The notes: generated by a model not told the origin, from the letters alone. A DNA stretch of 14,194 nt from Pseudolabrys sp. (GCA_026125925.1 JAHCKF010000045.1:1-14194); one strand, 5' to 3'; positions 5,381 through 12,318 are shown, numbered from the stretch's first letter. A program made the numbers and translations.

Positions 5381-8297
5381 GCCCCGACATCGGCGTGAAG
5401 TGGTAGTTGAGTCCCATCGTCATCAGGTGCTGATGGGAATCGATGCTATTCGGCGTCACCGCCGCGGCGATGCCGGGGACGGCGAAAGCCACGCTGCGCG
5501 CGCCGAAGTCGACATATTTGTAATCGACATTCACCGACCAGCGGTCGCTCAACGCATGTTCGAGGCCGCCGCCGACGGTCCAGCCCCAATCGGTGGCGGT
5601 GTGGCTGTCCACCGCGCCGCCGGCCGCCATCGAGTTGAGTGTGTCGTTGACCCGCGCCACCGCCGCGCCGGCCCGGCCGTAGATCATACTGCGACCGACG
5701 GCATAGCCGAGACGGGCGGTCGCGGTGCCGAGCGGCAGCACCGTGTTCTCGCACTGGAAGCCCGCCAGGAACGATAGCGGCAGGTTGCCGAAGCAGGTAT
5801 CGGTGCCTTCGAGACGCGCGAACGATCCGGACAGTTCAGCGCCGGCCACGATCTGGCCGAATTGCGCGTTGTAGCCAGCCTGCAGGCCGCCGAGCGCGCC
5901 GCCGGTCTTGACGCGATCGCCCGTTGCCGGCGCAGGATAAGGATCACTCCAGTCGAACGAGCCGACGCCCGCCCCGATATGCGCGCCCGCATAGGCGCCA
6001 GTCCAGTTCACGCGCGGCGCCGCCTCGTCGGCGAAGCCATGCGCCGCGGTGCCGCCGATCTTGTACGACGCCTGCAGATAGGTGCCATAGCGGTCGGTGG
6101 CGTATTTGATCGGCGCGTTGCCACCGCCGGGAAATGGCGTCGTCGCCTCCAGCGTGGTGAAGTACCAGTAGCGGGCGCCGACGCCGACACTGAAGCGCGG
6201 CGTCACCGCGTAAGACAGGAGCGCCTCCACCTGCGCGCCCCAGCCGCGGCCGTCGCCCGGCGACGGATTGATGTCGGCGCGAGCCCAGTGGTTGTCGACG
6301 CCGGCACGATCGACGTAAGGCAGATAGGCCGCATCGACTTCCATACGCCAGCGCGGCGCCAAGTTCATCCGGCTGTTGACGCCGATCGCGGCACCCCGCC
6401 AGGTCTCGGTTTCGGTGAGCACGACGTTGGCCGGTTCGATCCCGCCGCCAGGCGCGCAGATGCCGCCCTGCGCCGCCTGCCCGCAGCCGAAGCCGCGCGC
6501 ACTCTGGAAGAAGTAACGATAGCCGGCATAGGGGCCGAAGCTGCCGGCCGCGCCGTCGAGGACGTTGTAGCCGATGTCGAGGCTGCCGTAGCGCATGCTC
6601 GAATCGCGAACGTCGCTGATCGTGTTGGAATAGGGCGACGTCACCGGCGGCATGTCTTCGTCGTAGAGCGAGCCATCGGTGATCGAGCCGAGGCCGAGAG
6701 CGCCCTTGATGAAGACATGGCTGTCGTGGTCGAGCCGGACGAAGGCTTCGCCGGAATGCGCGAGCAGGCCGCCATAGATCAGGCGCGAGTTCACCTGGCC
6801 GGGGTTCTGGTCGTACAGATCTTTCTGCGACTTGCCGTTGCTGTAGAAGTAGCGGATGCCCGCTTCCATTACCCAGCCGTTCGAGGCCAGCGGCGAAGCG
6901 GCGAACAATGGCGCATCGCTCCCGGCGCGCGGATCGGCGCCGAGCTTGTAGTTGAGACCGACCTTGACGAGGTGAATGTCCTGGCCGATGGCAACGTTCG
7001 AAGTGCCGGTGGCGCCGGACAGCGTCACGCTCTTTTCGCCGAAGTCGATATAGTTGTATTCGACCTTGCCGGACAAAGCCGGGGTGAAGGCGTATTCGAT
7101 GCCGGAGCCGAGCACGTAGCCGGTGCGCCGGCTCGAGCCGGACAGTTCGCGCGTGCCGCCAGACCGATAGGCCTCGTGTGTCTCGACGCCGGTGGCGACG
7201 CCGGCGAGGCCGTAGATCAGGAAGTTGCCGAAGCCCTGGCCGAGCCGTCCGGTCGCCATGTACAGGCTGTTGATGCGGCTGTGGCAGGCATAGCTGTCGC
7301 CCGCGGCACTGGTCGCGCATTTGGCGTAGCCGTCGAGATTGGCCCAGCTCGCCACGAGTTCGGCGCCGATGACCCAGGGGCCGAGCTGCATGTTGTAGCC
7401 GACTTGACCGCCGAAGATCGAACCATCGGCAGCGCCAGAACCGGCGAAGCTTTGCGTGGAAAAGGCGTCGAGCACACCGTCGGCCGAGTTCCAGTCGCTC
7501 TTGCCGAAGGCGCCGCCGGCATGAACGCCGACATAGGCGCCGCTCCAGTCGTGCGACGGCACGCCGGACGCGGCCCACAGCGGGCGCTCGAACGGCGATT
7601 TCTTTCCGAGCCGCGCATTGAGGCCGACCTTGATGAGGTGGACCTGCTGCGCCAGCGCAACGTCGATGTTGGTGCCGGCATTGCCGGTCATGGCGACATC
7701 GCCGGAGAAGTCGAGATAGTCGTACTCGACCTTGGCGGCGAGCGACGGCGTCAGCGCGTATTCGAGGCCGGCGCCGACGGTCCAGCCGGCGCGCCACGCC
7801 TTGCCGGTGAAGATTTCGGTCTGGCCGCCGCCCGGCGCCGGCGTGAGCTTGAGCCGTTCGTGCATCAGCGCGCCGCCGGCCTTGCCGTAAGCGAGCAGCC
7901 GGCCGAAGGCGTAGCCGCCGCGCAATGTCAGCGTGCCGAGGCCGTCGATCGGGCTGTCGCAGAGATAGATGTTGTTGGCGCAGCGCGCCGCACCGTCGAT
8001 ATTGGCAAGCGAAGCCTCGGCCTCGACGCCGGCGACCCACTGGCCCCATTGGTGGTTGTAGCCGGCCTGGAAGCCGTTGACCAAACCACCCGCGGTAAAG
8101 CTGCCGGGGAACTCCGCGCCCGCGCCGGTCGCGCTCTGCCAGCGGTTGCTGGCGGCGGCGTTACCGATATGCGTGCCGGCGTAGAAGCCGGTCCAGTCCC
8201 ATGAATGCACCGGCGTCAGCACAGGCGCCTTCAGATCGGCAGCGAACGAGACCGCCGTGGTAACGAAAAAGCCGGCGACCATCGCGCCGGCTCGCAT
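5376..8297 (-). CDS. Giant multi-barrel outer membrane protein (three Omp25-like barrels plus one distinct barrel)
   Basis: A 973-residue exported protein. I start it at the ATG at 8297, which has GAGGTG nine bases upstream; an extension to TTG 8321 adds eight residues before the signal. Residues 1-19 are the signal peptide, cut before ADLKAP. Barrel A (34-231), barrel B (250-about 452) and barrel D (764-973) each open with D/N-W-T/S-G-x-Y-x-G. Each then shows G-x-Q-x-GYN, a G-R/N-x-x-x-YGxAG strand and a V-x-Y-x-Y-x-DF strand, and ends near GLNxxL/F, the pattern of Omp25/RopB 8-strand barrels of about 200 residues. Barrel C (474-about 749) differs: GIRYFYSNGKSQKDL, then LIYGGLLAHSGEAFVRLDH, YSNTISDVRDSSMRYG and GARYWYF; it resembles larger, possibly omptin-like, barrels often fused to Omp25 domains in Bradyrhizobium. 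No stop or frameshift breaks the frame. The usual terminal phenylalanine (GLNYHF) is followed by six extra residues. Likely a surface porin or structural protein; substrate unknown. Confidence 0.85.
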   Translation of the reverse strand: MRAGAMVAGFFVTTAVSFAADLKAPVLTPVHSWDWTGFYAGTHIGNAAASNRWQSATGAGAEFPGSFTAGGLVNGFQAGYNHQWGQWVAGVEAEASLANIDGAARCANNIYLCDSPIDGLGTLTLRGGYAFGRLLAYGKAGGALMHERLKLTPAPGGGQTEIFTGKAWRAGWTVGAGLEYALTPSLAAKVEYDYLDFSGDVAMTGNAGTNIDVALAQQVHLIKVGLNARLGKKSPFERPLWAASGVPSHDWSGAYVGVHAGGAFGKSDWNSADGVLDAFSTQSFAGSGAADGSIFGGQVGYNMQLGPWVIGAELVASWANLDGYAKCATSAAGDSYACHSRINSLYMATGRLGQGFGNFLIYGLAGVATGVETHEAYRSGGTRELSGSSRRTGYVLGSGIEYAFTPALSGKVEYNYIDFGEKSVTLSGATGTSNVAIGQDIHLVKVGLNYKLGADPRAGSDAPLFAASPLASNGWVMEAGIRYFYSNGKSQKDLYDQNPGQVNSRLIYGGLLAHSGEAFVRLDHDSHVFIKGALGLGSITDGSLYDEDMPPVTSPYSNTISDVRDSSMRYGSLDIGYNVLDGAAGSFGPYAGYRYFFQSARGFGCGQAAQGGICAPGGGIEPANVVLTETETWRGAAIGVNSRMNLAPRWRMEVDAAYLPYVDRAGVDNHWARADINPSPGDGRGWGAQVEALLSYAVTPRFSVGVGARYWYFTTLEATTPFPGGGNAPIKYATDRYGTYLQASYKIGGTAAHGFADEAAPRVNWTGAYAGAHIGAGVGSFDWSDPYPAPATGDRVKTGGALGGLQAGYNAQFGQIVAGAELSGSFARLEGTDTCFGNLPLSFLAGFQCENTVLPLGTATARLGYAVGRSMIYGRAGAAVARVNDTLNSMAAGGAVDSHTATDWGWTVGGGLEHALSDRWSVNVDYKYVDFGARSVAFAVPGIAAAVTPNSIDSHQHLMTMGLNYHFTPMSGR

Positions 8298-8368
8298 GCC
8301 AAAATTCACCTCAGCCCCCAATCCGTCAGCCCGCGCGTGGCCTTGCTTTGACGCGGCATTGTCTGCGC

Positions 8369-8397
8369 ATCATGGGTGCGTCGCCCGCAATTGGCAA
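8369..8397 (-). promoter_or_regulatory. Candidate sigma70-like promoter for the multi-barrel gene
   Basis: Read on the minus strand, TTGCCA (complement of 8392-8397) is 5 of 6 to the -35 consensus and CATGAT (complement of 8369-8374) is 4 of 6 to the -10, separated by 17 bases. The box pair lies about 70 bases upstream of the outer membrane protein start. The -10 is mediocre, so this is a candidate only. Confidence 0.4.
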
Positions 8398-8401
8398 TTG
8401 C
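8387..8401. promoter_or_regulatory. Perfect 15-base palindrome, candidate operator
   Basis: GCAATTG-G-CAATTGC is a perfect inverted repeat with 7-base arms and a single central base. It can equally be read as two adjacent copies of GCAATTG. It lies in the 187-base spacer between the divergent outer membrane protein and crotonase genes and covers the putative -35 box of the former. This is the arrangement of a dimeric repressor site. No regulator gene is adjacent, so the binding protein is unknown. Confidence 0.5.
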
Positions 8402-8484
8402 AGGCGCGCAACACCACGCCGCCGACGCAATGCGCGATGGAACTTCTGCGCAGCAACGGATACAAAAGGCGCAAGGAGATCGCC

Positions 8485-9231
8485 ATGTCCGACGTCATCA
8501 TCACCGACGAAGGTTCGGTTCGCGTCATCCGGATGAACCGGCCGGAGAAGAAGAACGCGCTGACGCTGCCGATGTACACGGCGATGGCGGAGGCGATTTC
8601 GAGCGCCGGCCAGGCGGACCAGGTCCGCTGCCTGATGCTCGCCGGCACGCCGGCGGCCTTCTGCGCCGGCAATGACATCGGCGACTTCATCGCCATGGCG
8701 CAAAGCGGCGCGCTAGGCCAGCCGATCCTCGATTTCCTGTATGCGCTGGTGCGCAGCGACAAGCCGGTGGTCGCGGCGGTGAACGGCAACGCCGTCGGCG
8801 TCGGCACCACGATGCTTTTGCATTGCGACTACGTCGTCGCGGGCACCGACGCCAAACTGTCGACGCCGTTCGTCGGCCTTGGCCTGGTGCCGGAGGCGGC
8901 CTCGAGCCTCGTCGCGCCGCGGCTGATGGGACAGGCACGCGCCTTCGCGCTCCTCGTGATGGGTCAGCCTCTGAGCGCGGCAGACGCCAAAGATGCCGGC
9001 GTCGTCAACGCGCTGTGCGATCCGGCAGAGACCGACGCCACGGCGCTCGCCGCCGCGCAGCGCATCGCGGCGCTGCCGGCGCAGGGCGTGCTGATGTCGC
9101 GGCGGCTGATGCGCGGCGCGCCAGACGAGATCATCAAGCGGATCGATGAGGAGGCGGACGCCTTCAAGGCGCGGCTGAAGTCGCCGGAGGCCCAAGCCGC
9201 CTTCATGGCCTTCATGTCGCGGAAGAAGTAA
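8485..9231 (+). CDS. Enoyl-CoA hydratase/isomerase family protein (crotonase fold)
   Basis: A 248-residue cytoplasmic crotonase, the usual length for the family. The ATG at 8485 follows AAGGAG (8473-8478) by six bases and begins MSDVIITDEGSVRVIRMNRP, a normal family N-terminus. An upstream extension from GTG 8257 overlaps the divergent gene's start and is rejected. FCAGNDIGDF (59-68) and NGNAVGVGTTM (100-110) form the oxyanion hole. The hydratase glutamate pair is not seen; instead GLVPEAASS places Glu137 where delta3,delta2-enoyl-CoA isomerases (ECI2/PECI-like) keep their single catalytic glutamate. Isomerisation of cis/trans-3-enoyl-CoA for unsaturated fatty acid oxidation is therefore the better guess than hydration. 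It stands alone as a one-gene unit; the acyl-CoA synthetase of this window is not linked to it. Confidence 0.9.
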   Translation: MSDVIITDEGSVRVIRMNRPEKKNALTLPMYTAMAEAISSAGQADQVRCLMLAGTPAAFCAGNDIGDFIAMAQSGALGQPILDFLYALVRSDKPVVAAVNGNAVGVGTTMLLHCDYVVAGTDAKLSTPFVGLGLVPEAASSLVAPRLMGQARAFALLVMGQPLSAADAKDAGVVNALCDPAETDATALAAAQRIAALPAQGVLMSRRLMRGAPDEIIKRIDEEADAFKARLKSPEAQAAFMAFMSRKK

Positions 9232-9244
9232 GCGGCGCGGCCGC
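9232..9244. terminator. Short GC hairpin between convergent stops
   Basis: GCGGC (9232-9236) pairs with GCCGC (9240-9244) across a three-base loop, filling the 14-base gap between the crotonase stop and the stop of the convergent small secreted protein. The following CCTATTT is only weakly T-rich. It may help end both transcripts, but the evidence is thin. Confidence 0.25.
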
Positions 9245-9245
9245 C

Positions 9246-9554
9246 CTATTTGCCCATCAGGTAGTTGGGCGAGAAATAGCTGTTCGGGTTGAACGGCATG
9301 GGGCCGCCGCCGGCCGGACCGAACTTCAGCGTGGTGTTGCCGTTCTGGTAGGTCTTGCTGGGGTCGTTGCTCTTCGACGGCTTCTTGTTCGGATCGTCGT
9401 AGTTCAGATCGACCCAGCCGTTGCTGCTGCCACCGCTGGCGCCCTGGTAATTCTCGAAGGTCAGCGCCTGCGCCGGTTTCGCGGCAAAGGCCGCAACCAG
9501 GGCCGCGGCGGCGACCCCGGCCAACGCGAAAAGGGTGGTCGTGCGGATAGTCAT
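9246..9554 (-). CDS. Small secreted protein of unknown function
   Basis: I do not recognise this protein beyond a hypothetical. The ATG at 9554 has AGGGG eight bases before it and gives 102 residues; an ATG 36 bases further out (9590) lacks a ribosome site and would add a basic lead. Residues 1-30 form a strong signal peptide (hydrophobic 8-24, ending PAQA before LTFENYQG). The mature 72 residues have no cysteine and are low in hydrophobics. They are rich in Gly, Asn, Ser and Pro, with the polar run NKKPSKSNDPSKTYQNGNT and then KFGPAGGGPMPFNPNSYFSP ahead of the NYLMGK end. This composition suggests an extended, surface-exposed or disordered chain. It ends next to the crotonase and sits downstream of the Bug protein gene on the same strand, separated by about 150 bases, so co-transcription is possible but unproven. 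Confidence 0.7.
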   Translation of the reverse strand: MTIRTTTLFALAGVAAAALVAAFAAKPAQALTFENYQGASGGSSNGWVDLNYDDPNKKPSKSNDPSKTYQNGNTTLKFGPAGGGPMPFNPNSYFSPNYLMGK

Positions 9555-9707
9555 GGCGGCGCCCCTGCGCGAACGAATATGCCCGACCATACTGCAAAAA
9601 ATGACGGCGGCAAGGCGGGGCCACCCGCCGGCGAAGCGGTGCGGCGCCTCGCCGCCCCCTGCCCGCTGCCGCCGGCCCGGCGCTTCGGCCCGCCGCCTCG
9701 GCAGGCC

Positions 9708-10721
9708 CTATTCGACCTTCAGCCCCAGTTTGCGGACCAGCCCGCCCCATTTTTGTTCTTCGGCGGCCATGTCGGCTGCGTATTCCGCGGGGGTCGATGT
9801 CATCGGGTCCCCGCCTTCGAAGTGGATGCGCTTCTTCACTTCTTCGTCTGTCGCCAGCTTGCGCAATTCGGCGCTGAGCTTGTCGATGATCTCCTGTGGC
9901 GTACCGGCCGGCGCCAGTAGACCGTAATGGAGCACCGCGGAGAAGCCCGGCATGCCGGTTTCCTGGAAGGTCGGCGTATCGGGCAGCAGCGAAAAGCGCT
10001 TCTCGCTGGCGACCGCCATGGCGCGCAGATTGCCGGCCTGCAGGTTGCCGAGCGCCGGCGGCAGCACGCCGAAGGCGACGGCGACATGGCCGCCGATCAG
10101 GTCGTTGATGACCGGCGCCGTGCCTTTGTAGGGGATGATGGCGGCGTCGACGCCGGCCATCGACTTGAACAATTCGGCGGCCATATAGCCGCCGGTGCCG
10201 ACGGCGGAGGTGCCGATGTTCAATTTGCCCGGCTCCTTTTTGGCGAGCGCGATGAAGTCGGCGACCGTCTTGGCCGGGAACGACGGGTGCGCCAGCAGCA
10301 CCACCGGCATCGACGCCACCAGACCGATCGGCGCGAAATCCTTCTGCGGATTCATGCCGAGATTGACGTATATCGCCGGGTTGATCGAGATCGTGCCGGT
10401 ATGGCCGAGCAGGAGCGTATAGCCGTCCGGCGCGGCACGCGACACCAGACGGGTGCCGATGGTACCGCCGCCACCGCCGCGGTTCTCGACGACGACCTGC
10501 TGCTTGAACGCATCCGACAGCTTCAGCGCCACCACGCGCGCCATGGCATCGACGCCGCCGCCGGCCGGATACGGCACGACGATGGTGACGGTGCGGTTCG
10601 GATAATCGGAAGCCATGGCGGGCGTGACGGCCGCCGAACCGGCGGCGAGACCGCCGAGCATGAGCGCACCGGCGGCGATGGCGCGCGTCGCGCGACGCGC
10701 AGCCTCAAGGAACGGATGCAT
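9708..10721 (-). CDS. Bug-family (TctC-like) tripartite tricarboxylate transporter substrate-binding protein
   Basis: A 337-residue periplasmic binding protein. I start at the ATG at 10721, with GGGAG eight bases upstream, rather than at GTG 10736, which has none. Residues 1-37 are a signal peptide ending TPAMA; the mature protein begins SDYPNRTVTIVVPYPAGGGVD, the first Bug signature (residues 38-58), whose Asp58 usually contacts the ligand. VENRGGGGGTIGT, PDGYTLLLGHTG, NIGTSAVGTGG and IPYKGTAPVINDLIGGHV follow in the normal Bug order, up to GLLAPAGTP near the C-terminus. Bug proteins capture small carboxylates or amides for a TctA/TctB permease, or act as sensors. No permease genes lie within the window, so this is an orphan binding protein, typical of Alpha- and Betaproteobacteria. 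The ligand cannot be read from sequence. Confidence 0.93.
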   Translation of the reverse strand: MHPFLEAARRATRAIAAGALMLGGLAAGSAAVTPAMASDYPNRTVTIVVPYPAGGGVDAMARVVALKLSDAFKQQVVVENRGGGGGTIGTRLVSRAAPDGYTLLLGHTGTISINPAIYVNLGMNPQKDFAPIGLVASMPVVLLAHPSFPAKTVADFIALAKKEPGKLNIGTSAVGTGGYMAAELFKSMAGVDAAIIPYKGTAPVINDLIGGHVAVAFGVLPPALGNLQAGNLRAMAVASEKRFSLLPDTPTFQETGMPGFSAVLHYGLLAPAGTPQEIIDKLSAELRKLATDEEVKKRIHFEGGDPMTSTPAEYAADMAAEEQKWGGLVRKLGLKVE

Positions 10722-10816
10722 CGTGACGTCTCCCACCAGGATTTTGTTGTTGTCAGCCGATCGACCCGACCATAGCCGGAGCCGGCGCCTTCAGCGGAAT
10801 GAAAAATCGCAATCGA

Positions 10817-10862
10817 CAAAAAATAACGACCGGGCCGCCAATCACTTTCGGCGGCGCCGGTC
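10817..10862 (-). terminator. Intrinsic terminator of the leftward DUF465 gene
   Basis: Read on the minus strand, GACCGG-C-GCCGCC (complement of 10850-10862) pairs with GGCGGCCCGGTC (complement of 10828-10839), giving a 12-pair stem with one bulged base and a 10-base loop. It is followed directly by GTTATTTTTTG. This stem plus T-run lies about 85 bases beyond the stop of the leftward DUF465 gene and upstream of the Bug gene, so it should separate their transcripts. The rest of the 224-base spacer (10722-10945) shows no gene. Confidence 0.82.
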
Positions 10863-10945
10863 TATGCGGCCACGGTCGAACCGGAGCATGCCGGGTTCGG
10901 CGGGCGTGGGCGGGTTGCTAAGCTGATAACGCCTGGACGATGGGG

Positions 10946-11131
10946 TCAGTGGAGACTGAGCGGATCGCCTTGCCGGAGACGTTCGATCTCGTCCTTGACC
11001 AGCAATTTCTTGCGTTTGAGTTCTACTACCTGGAGGTCGTCGACTGCGGGGTGGGCTTGGCAGTCGTGAATTTGGTCTTCGAGGGCCTTGTGCTTCTTTT
11101 CGAGTTCCGCAAGGTGCGATTGCAGCGACAT
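10946..11131 (-). CDS. YdcH family protein (DUF465), copy 1
   Basis: A 61-residue, very charged helical protein. The ATG at 11131 has GAGGAG ten bases upstream; a TTG 18 bases further out (11149) is not needed. Residues 3-23 (LQSHLAELEKKHKALEDQI) form the first amphipathic helix, and residues 33-50 (LQVVELKRKKLLVKDEIE) the second, with the family signature L-K-x-x-K-L-x-x-K-D. That fits a short helical hairpin or dimeric coiled coil. DUF465 proteins are widespread in Proteobacteria; no biochemical role is established to my knowledge. Single Cys24 in the turn. It is transcribed away from a second DUF465 gene 358 bases to the right. Confidence 0.9.
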   Translation of the reverse strand: MSLQSHLAELEKKHKALEDQIHDCQAHPAVDDLQVVELKRKKLLVKDEIERLRQGDPLSLH

Positions 11132-11304
11132 TGTCGTATGTCTCCTCAATCTTGGTTCTTCGATCAGTCTTTTGGCGTCTCTTCGAGCGAGTTTGCCTCA
11201 GTGCTTGGGGCCCATCTATTGGGCTCTCGGAAAATGACTTTTTTATTGTCTCATTGTCAGCCTAATGCAGCACCGCGGCAAGGGCGATGATGGGCGTGAG
11301 TTAA

Positions 11305-11327
11305 GTTTCCTTCAATCATGAGGAAAC
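11305..11327. repeat. Inverted repeat with 7-base arms
   Basis: GTTTCCT (11305-11311) and AGGAAAC (11321-11327) are perfect complements around a nine-base centre TCAATCATG. It lies 32 bases upstream of the -35 candidate for the rightward DUF465 gene and about 175 bases upstream of the leftward one. It may be an operator half-site pair or a small hairpin; no T-run follows on either strand. Confidence 0.45.
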
Positions 11328-11358
11328 CCGTTGATCCGCTGCGGCTTTTTCCGCGCGC

Positions 11359-11387
11359 TTGTGCCGCTCTGTGGAAAACGTGATAAT
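11359..11387 (+). promoter_or_regulatory. Candidate promoter of rightward DUF465 gene
   Basis: GATAAT (11382-11387) matches the sigma70 -10 at 5 of 6 positions; TTGTGC (11359-11364) lies exactly 17 bases upstream and keeps TTG of the -35. A start near 11394 would leave a leader of about 96 bases before the ATG at 11490. Confidence 0.4.
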
Positions 11388-11489
11388 TACCGTCGCATCC
11401 GGCCGGCCAATACCGCCCTTGGTTCCCTGGGGAATCGGGTTCGGTTCCCTCGCGGCCGGCACCGGCGCGACCTCGAAACGACGCACACC

Positions 11490-11696
11490 ATGAACGATAA
11501 TGACGAGACCGCGTTGCGCGCCCTGCTCGGCCGGCTGGAACAGGAACATCGCGACCTCGACGCCGCGATCGAGGCGCTCGCCGCCTCGCCCGGCTCCGAC
11601 CTCATCCAGGTGCAGCGGCTGAAAAAACGCAAGCTCGTGTTGCGCGACAAGATCCGCCAGATCGAGGACCAGATCACGCCGGATATTATTGCGTAG
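11490..11696 (+). CDS. YdcH family protein (DUF465), copy 2
   Basis: A 68-residue charged helical protein with the same plan as the leftward copy: helix one at residues 7-31 (LLGRLEQEHRDLDAAIEAL) and helix two at 39-58, with LKKRKLVLRDKI (44-55) carrying the family L-K-x-x-K-L-x-x-x-D signature. The ATG at 11490 is chosen on family length; the frame is open to 11331, but that extension looks random and Arg-rich. No strong ribosome site precedes the ATG. It converges with the diguanylate cyclase, 13 bases apart. The two copies share the motif but differ elsewhere, so the duplication is old rather than recent. Confidence 0.85.
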   Translation: MNDNDETALRALLGRLEQEHRDLDAAIEALAASPGSDLIQVQRLKKRKLVLRDKIRQIEDQITPDIIA

Positions 11697-11709
11697 GCCG
11701 CGTCAGGCG

Positions 11710-12318
11710 CTACCCCCGCTTCGACTTCTTGCGCACGTACATGGCGCGGTCGGCCTCGTCGATGATCTCCGCCGCAGAGGCGCTGGCGCGCAGCACCACG
11801 CCGCCGGCGCTGGCGCCGACGGACAGCGCGACGCCGCCGTGCTCGGCGCGGGCACTGGCGATGATCGTTTCGAGATCGGCGGCCTTGGCCAGCATTGCCG
11901 CTTCACCGGCATTCCACATCAGAACACCGAACTCGTCGCCGCCGAGGCGGGCGACGACGTCGGAGGCGCGCACGTGACTCACCAGGCTTGCCGCCACCGC
12001 CTTCAGCAGCGTGTCGCCCGCGGCATGGCCATACCGGTCGTTGATCGGCTTGAAGCCATCGAGATCGATGAACATGAGCGCGGCGCCGGTGCCGTAGCGC
12101 TTGAGGTAGGCGAGCGAGCGCGTCAGTTCCCGTTCGAAACCGCGGCGGTTGAGAATATCGAGCAGGGGATCGACATCGGCGCGGGCTTCGAGCTCGGCGA
12201 TGCGCTGTTCGGCACGCGACAGGTCCCGGCGCAGCCGCGCCACCTCCGCCAGAAGTTCTCGCGTCGAGGTCTGCGAAGGATTGCTGGTCATGAGCCGTCG
12301 AAGCTTGTGAACCCGCAT
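11710..12318 (-). CDS. Soluble GGDEF diguanylate cyclase
   Basis: A 202-residue cytoplasmic protein predicted to make cyclic di-GMP from two GTP. Residues about 18-46 form a coiled coil (LLAEVARLRRDLSRAEQRI), a likely dimerisation stalk, and about 48-195 form the GGDEF domain. The active site GGDEF is intact at 126-130, the metal-binding FIDLDGFKPIND is at 83-94, and RASD at 117-120 is the RxxD inhibitory site, exactly five residues before GGDEF, so product feedback is expected. The usual DPLTGLLNRRGF appears as DPLLDILNRRGF, a subgroup variant. No sensory or membrane domain is present, so control is probably at the level of expression or through a partner. Start choice is open: ATG 12318 (used here) or ATG 12291, nine codons shorter; neither has a good ribosome site. 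It diverges from purE. Confidence 0.9.
   Translation of the reverse strand: MRVHKLRRLMTSNPSQTSTRELLAEVARLRRDLSRAEQRIAELEARADVDPLLDILNRRGFERELTRSLAYLKRYGTGAALMFIDLDGFKPINDRYGHAAGDTLLKAVAASLVSHVRASDVVARLGGDEFGVLMWNAGEAAMLAKAADLETIIASARAEHGGVALSVGASAGGVVLRASASAAEIIDEADRAMYVRKKSKRG

Larger units (their letters stand above)
11132..11489. other. Divergent spacer of 358 bases between two DUF465 genes
   Basis: This holds the control regions of both paralogues. It is less GC-rich than its surroundings, especially 11141-11260, with an A/T tract around 11231-11247. Visible items are a weak 5-base hairpin GCCCA/TGGGC (11210-11224), two ATTGTC copies two bases apart near 11245-11258, the inverted repeat at 11305-11327 and a promoter candidate at 11359-11387. 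Frames reading into copy 2 from upstream have no homology or ribosome site, so I see no extra gene. Confidence 0.6.

Noticed and set aside
5944..8049. 701-codon minus-strand frame inside the outer membrane gene
   Set aside because: Arg-rich frame-shifted shadow of the real gene, without a start context or recognisable domain.
5862..8204. 780-codon open frame on the plus strand opposite the outer membrane protein
   Set aside because: Arg/Val/Ala/Asp-rich low-information product with no motif or signal, created by GC-rich codons read in reverse; the minus frame has a signal peptide and repeated barrel motifs.
5376..8297. Reading the three Omp25 units as a recent tandem duplication
   Set aside because: The units share motifs but differ at most positions and in loop lengths, so an old duplication or repeated fusion fits better; no near-identical DNA repeats were seen.
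8257..8484. 76-codon N-terminal extension of the crotonase
   Set aside because: It overlaps the divergent gene's signal-peptide region and the palindrome, and AAGGAG plus the family start point support the ATG at 8485.
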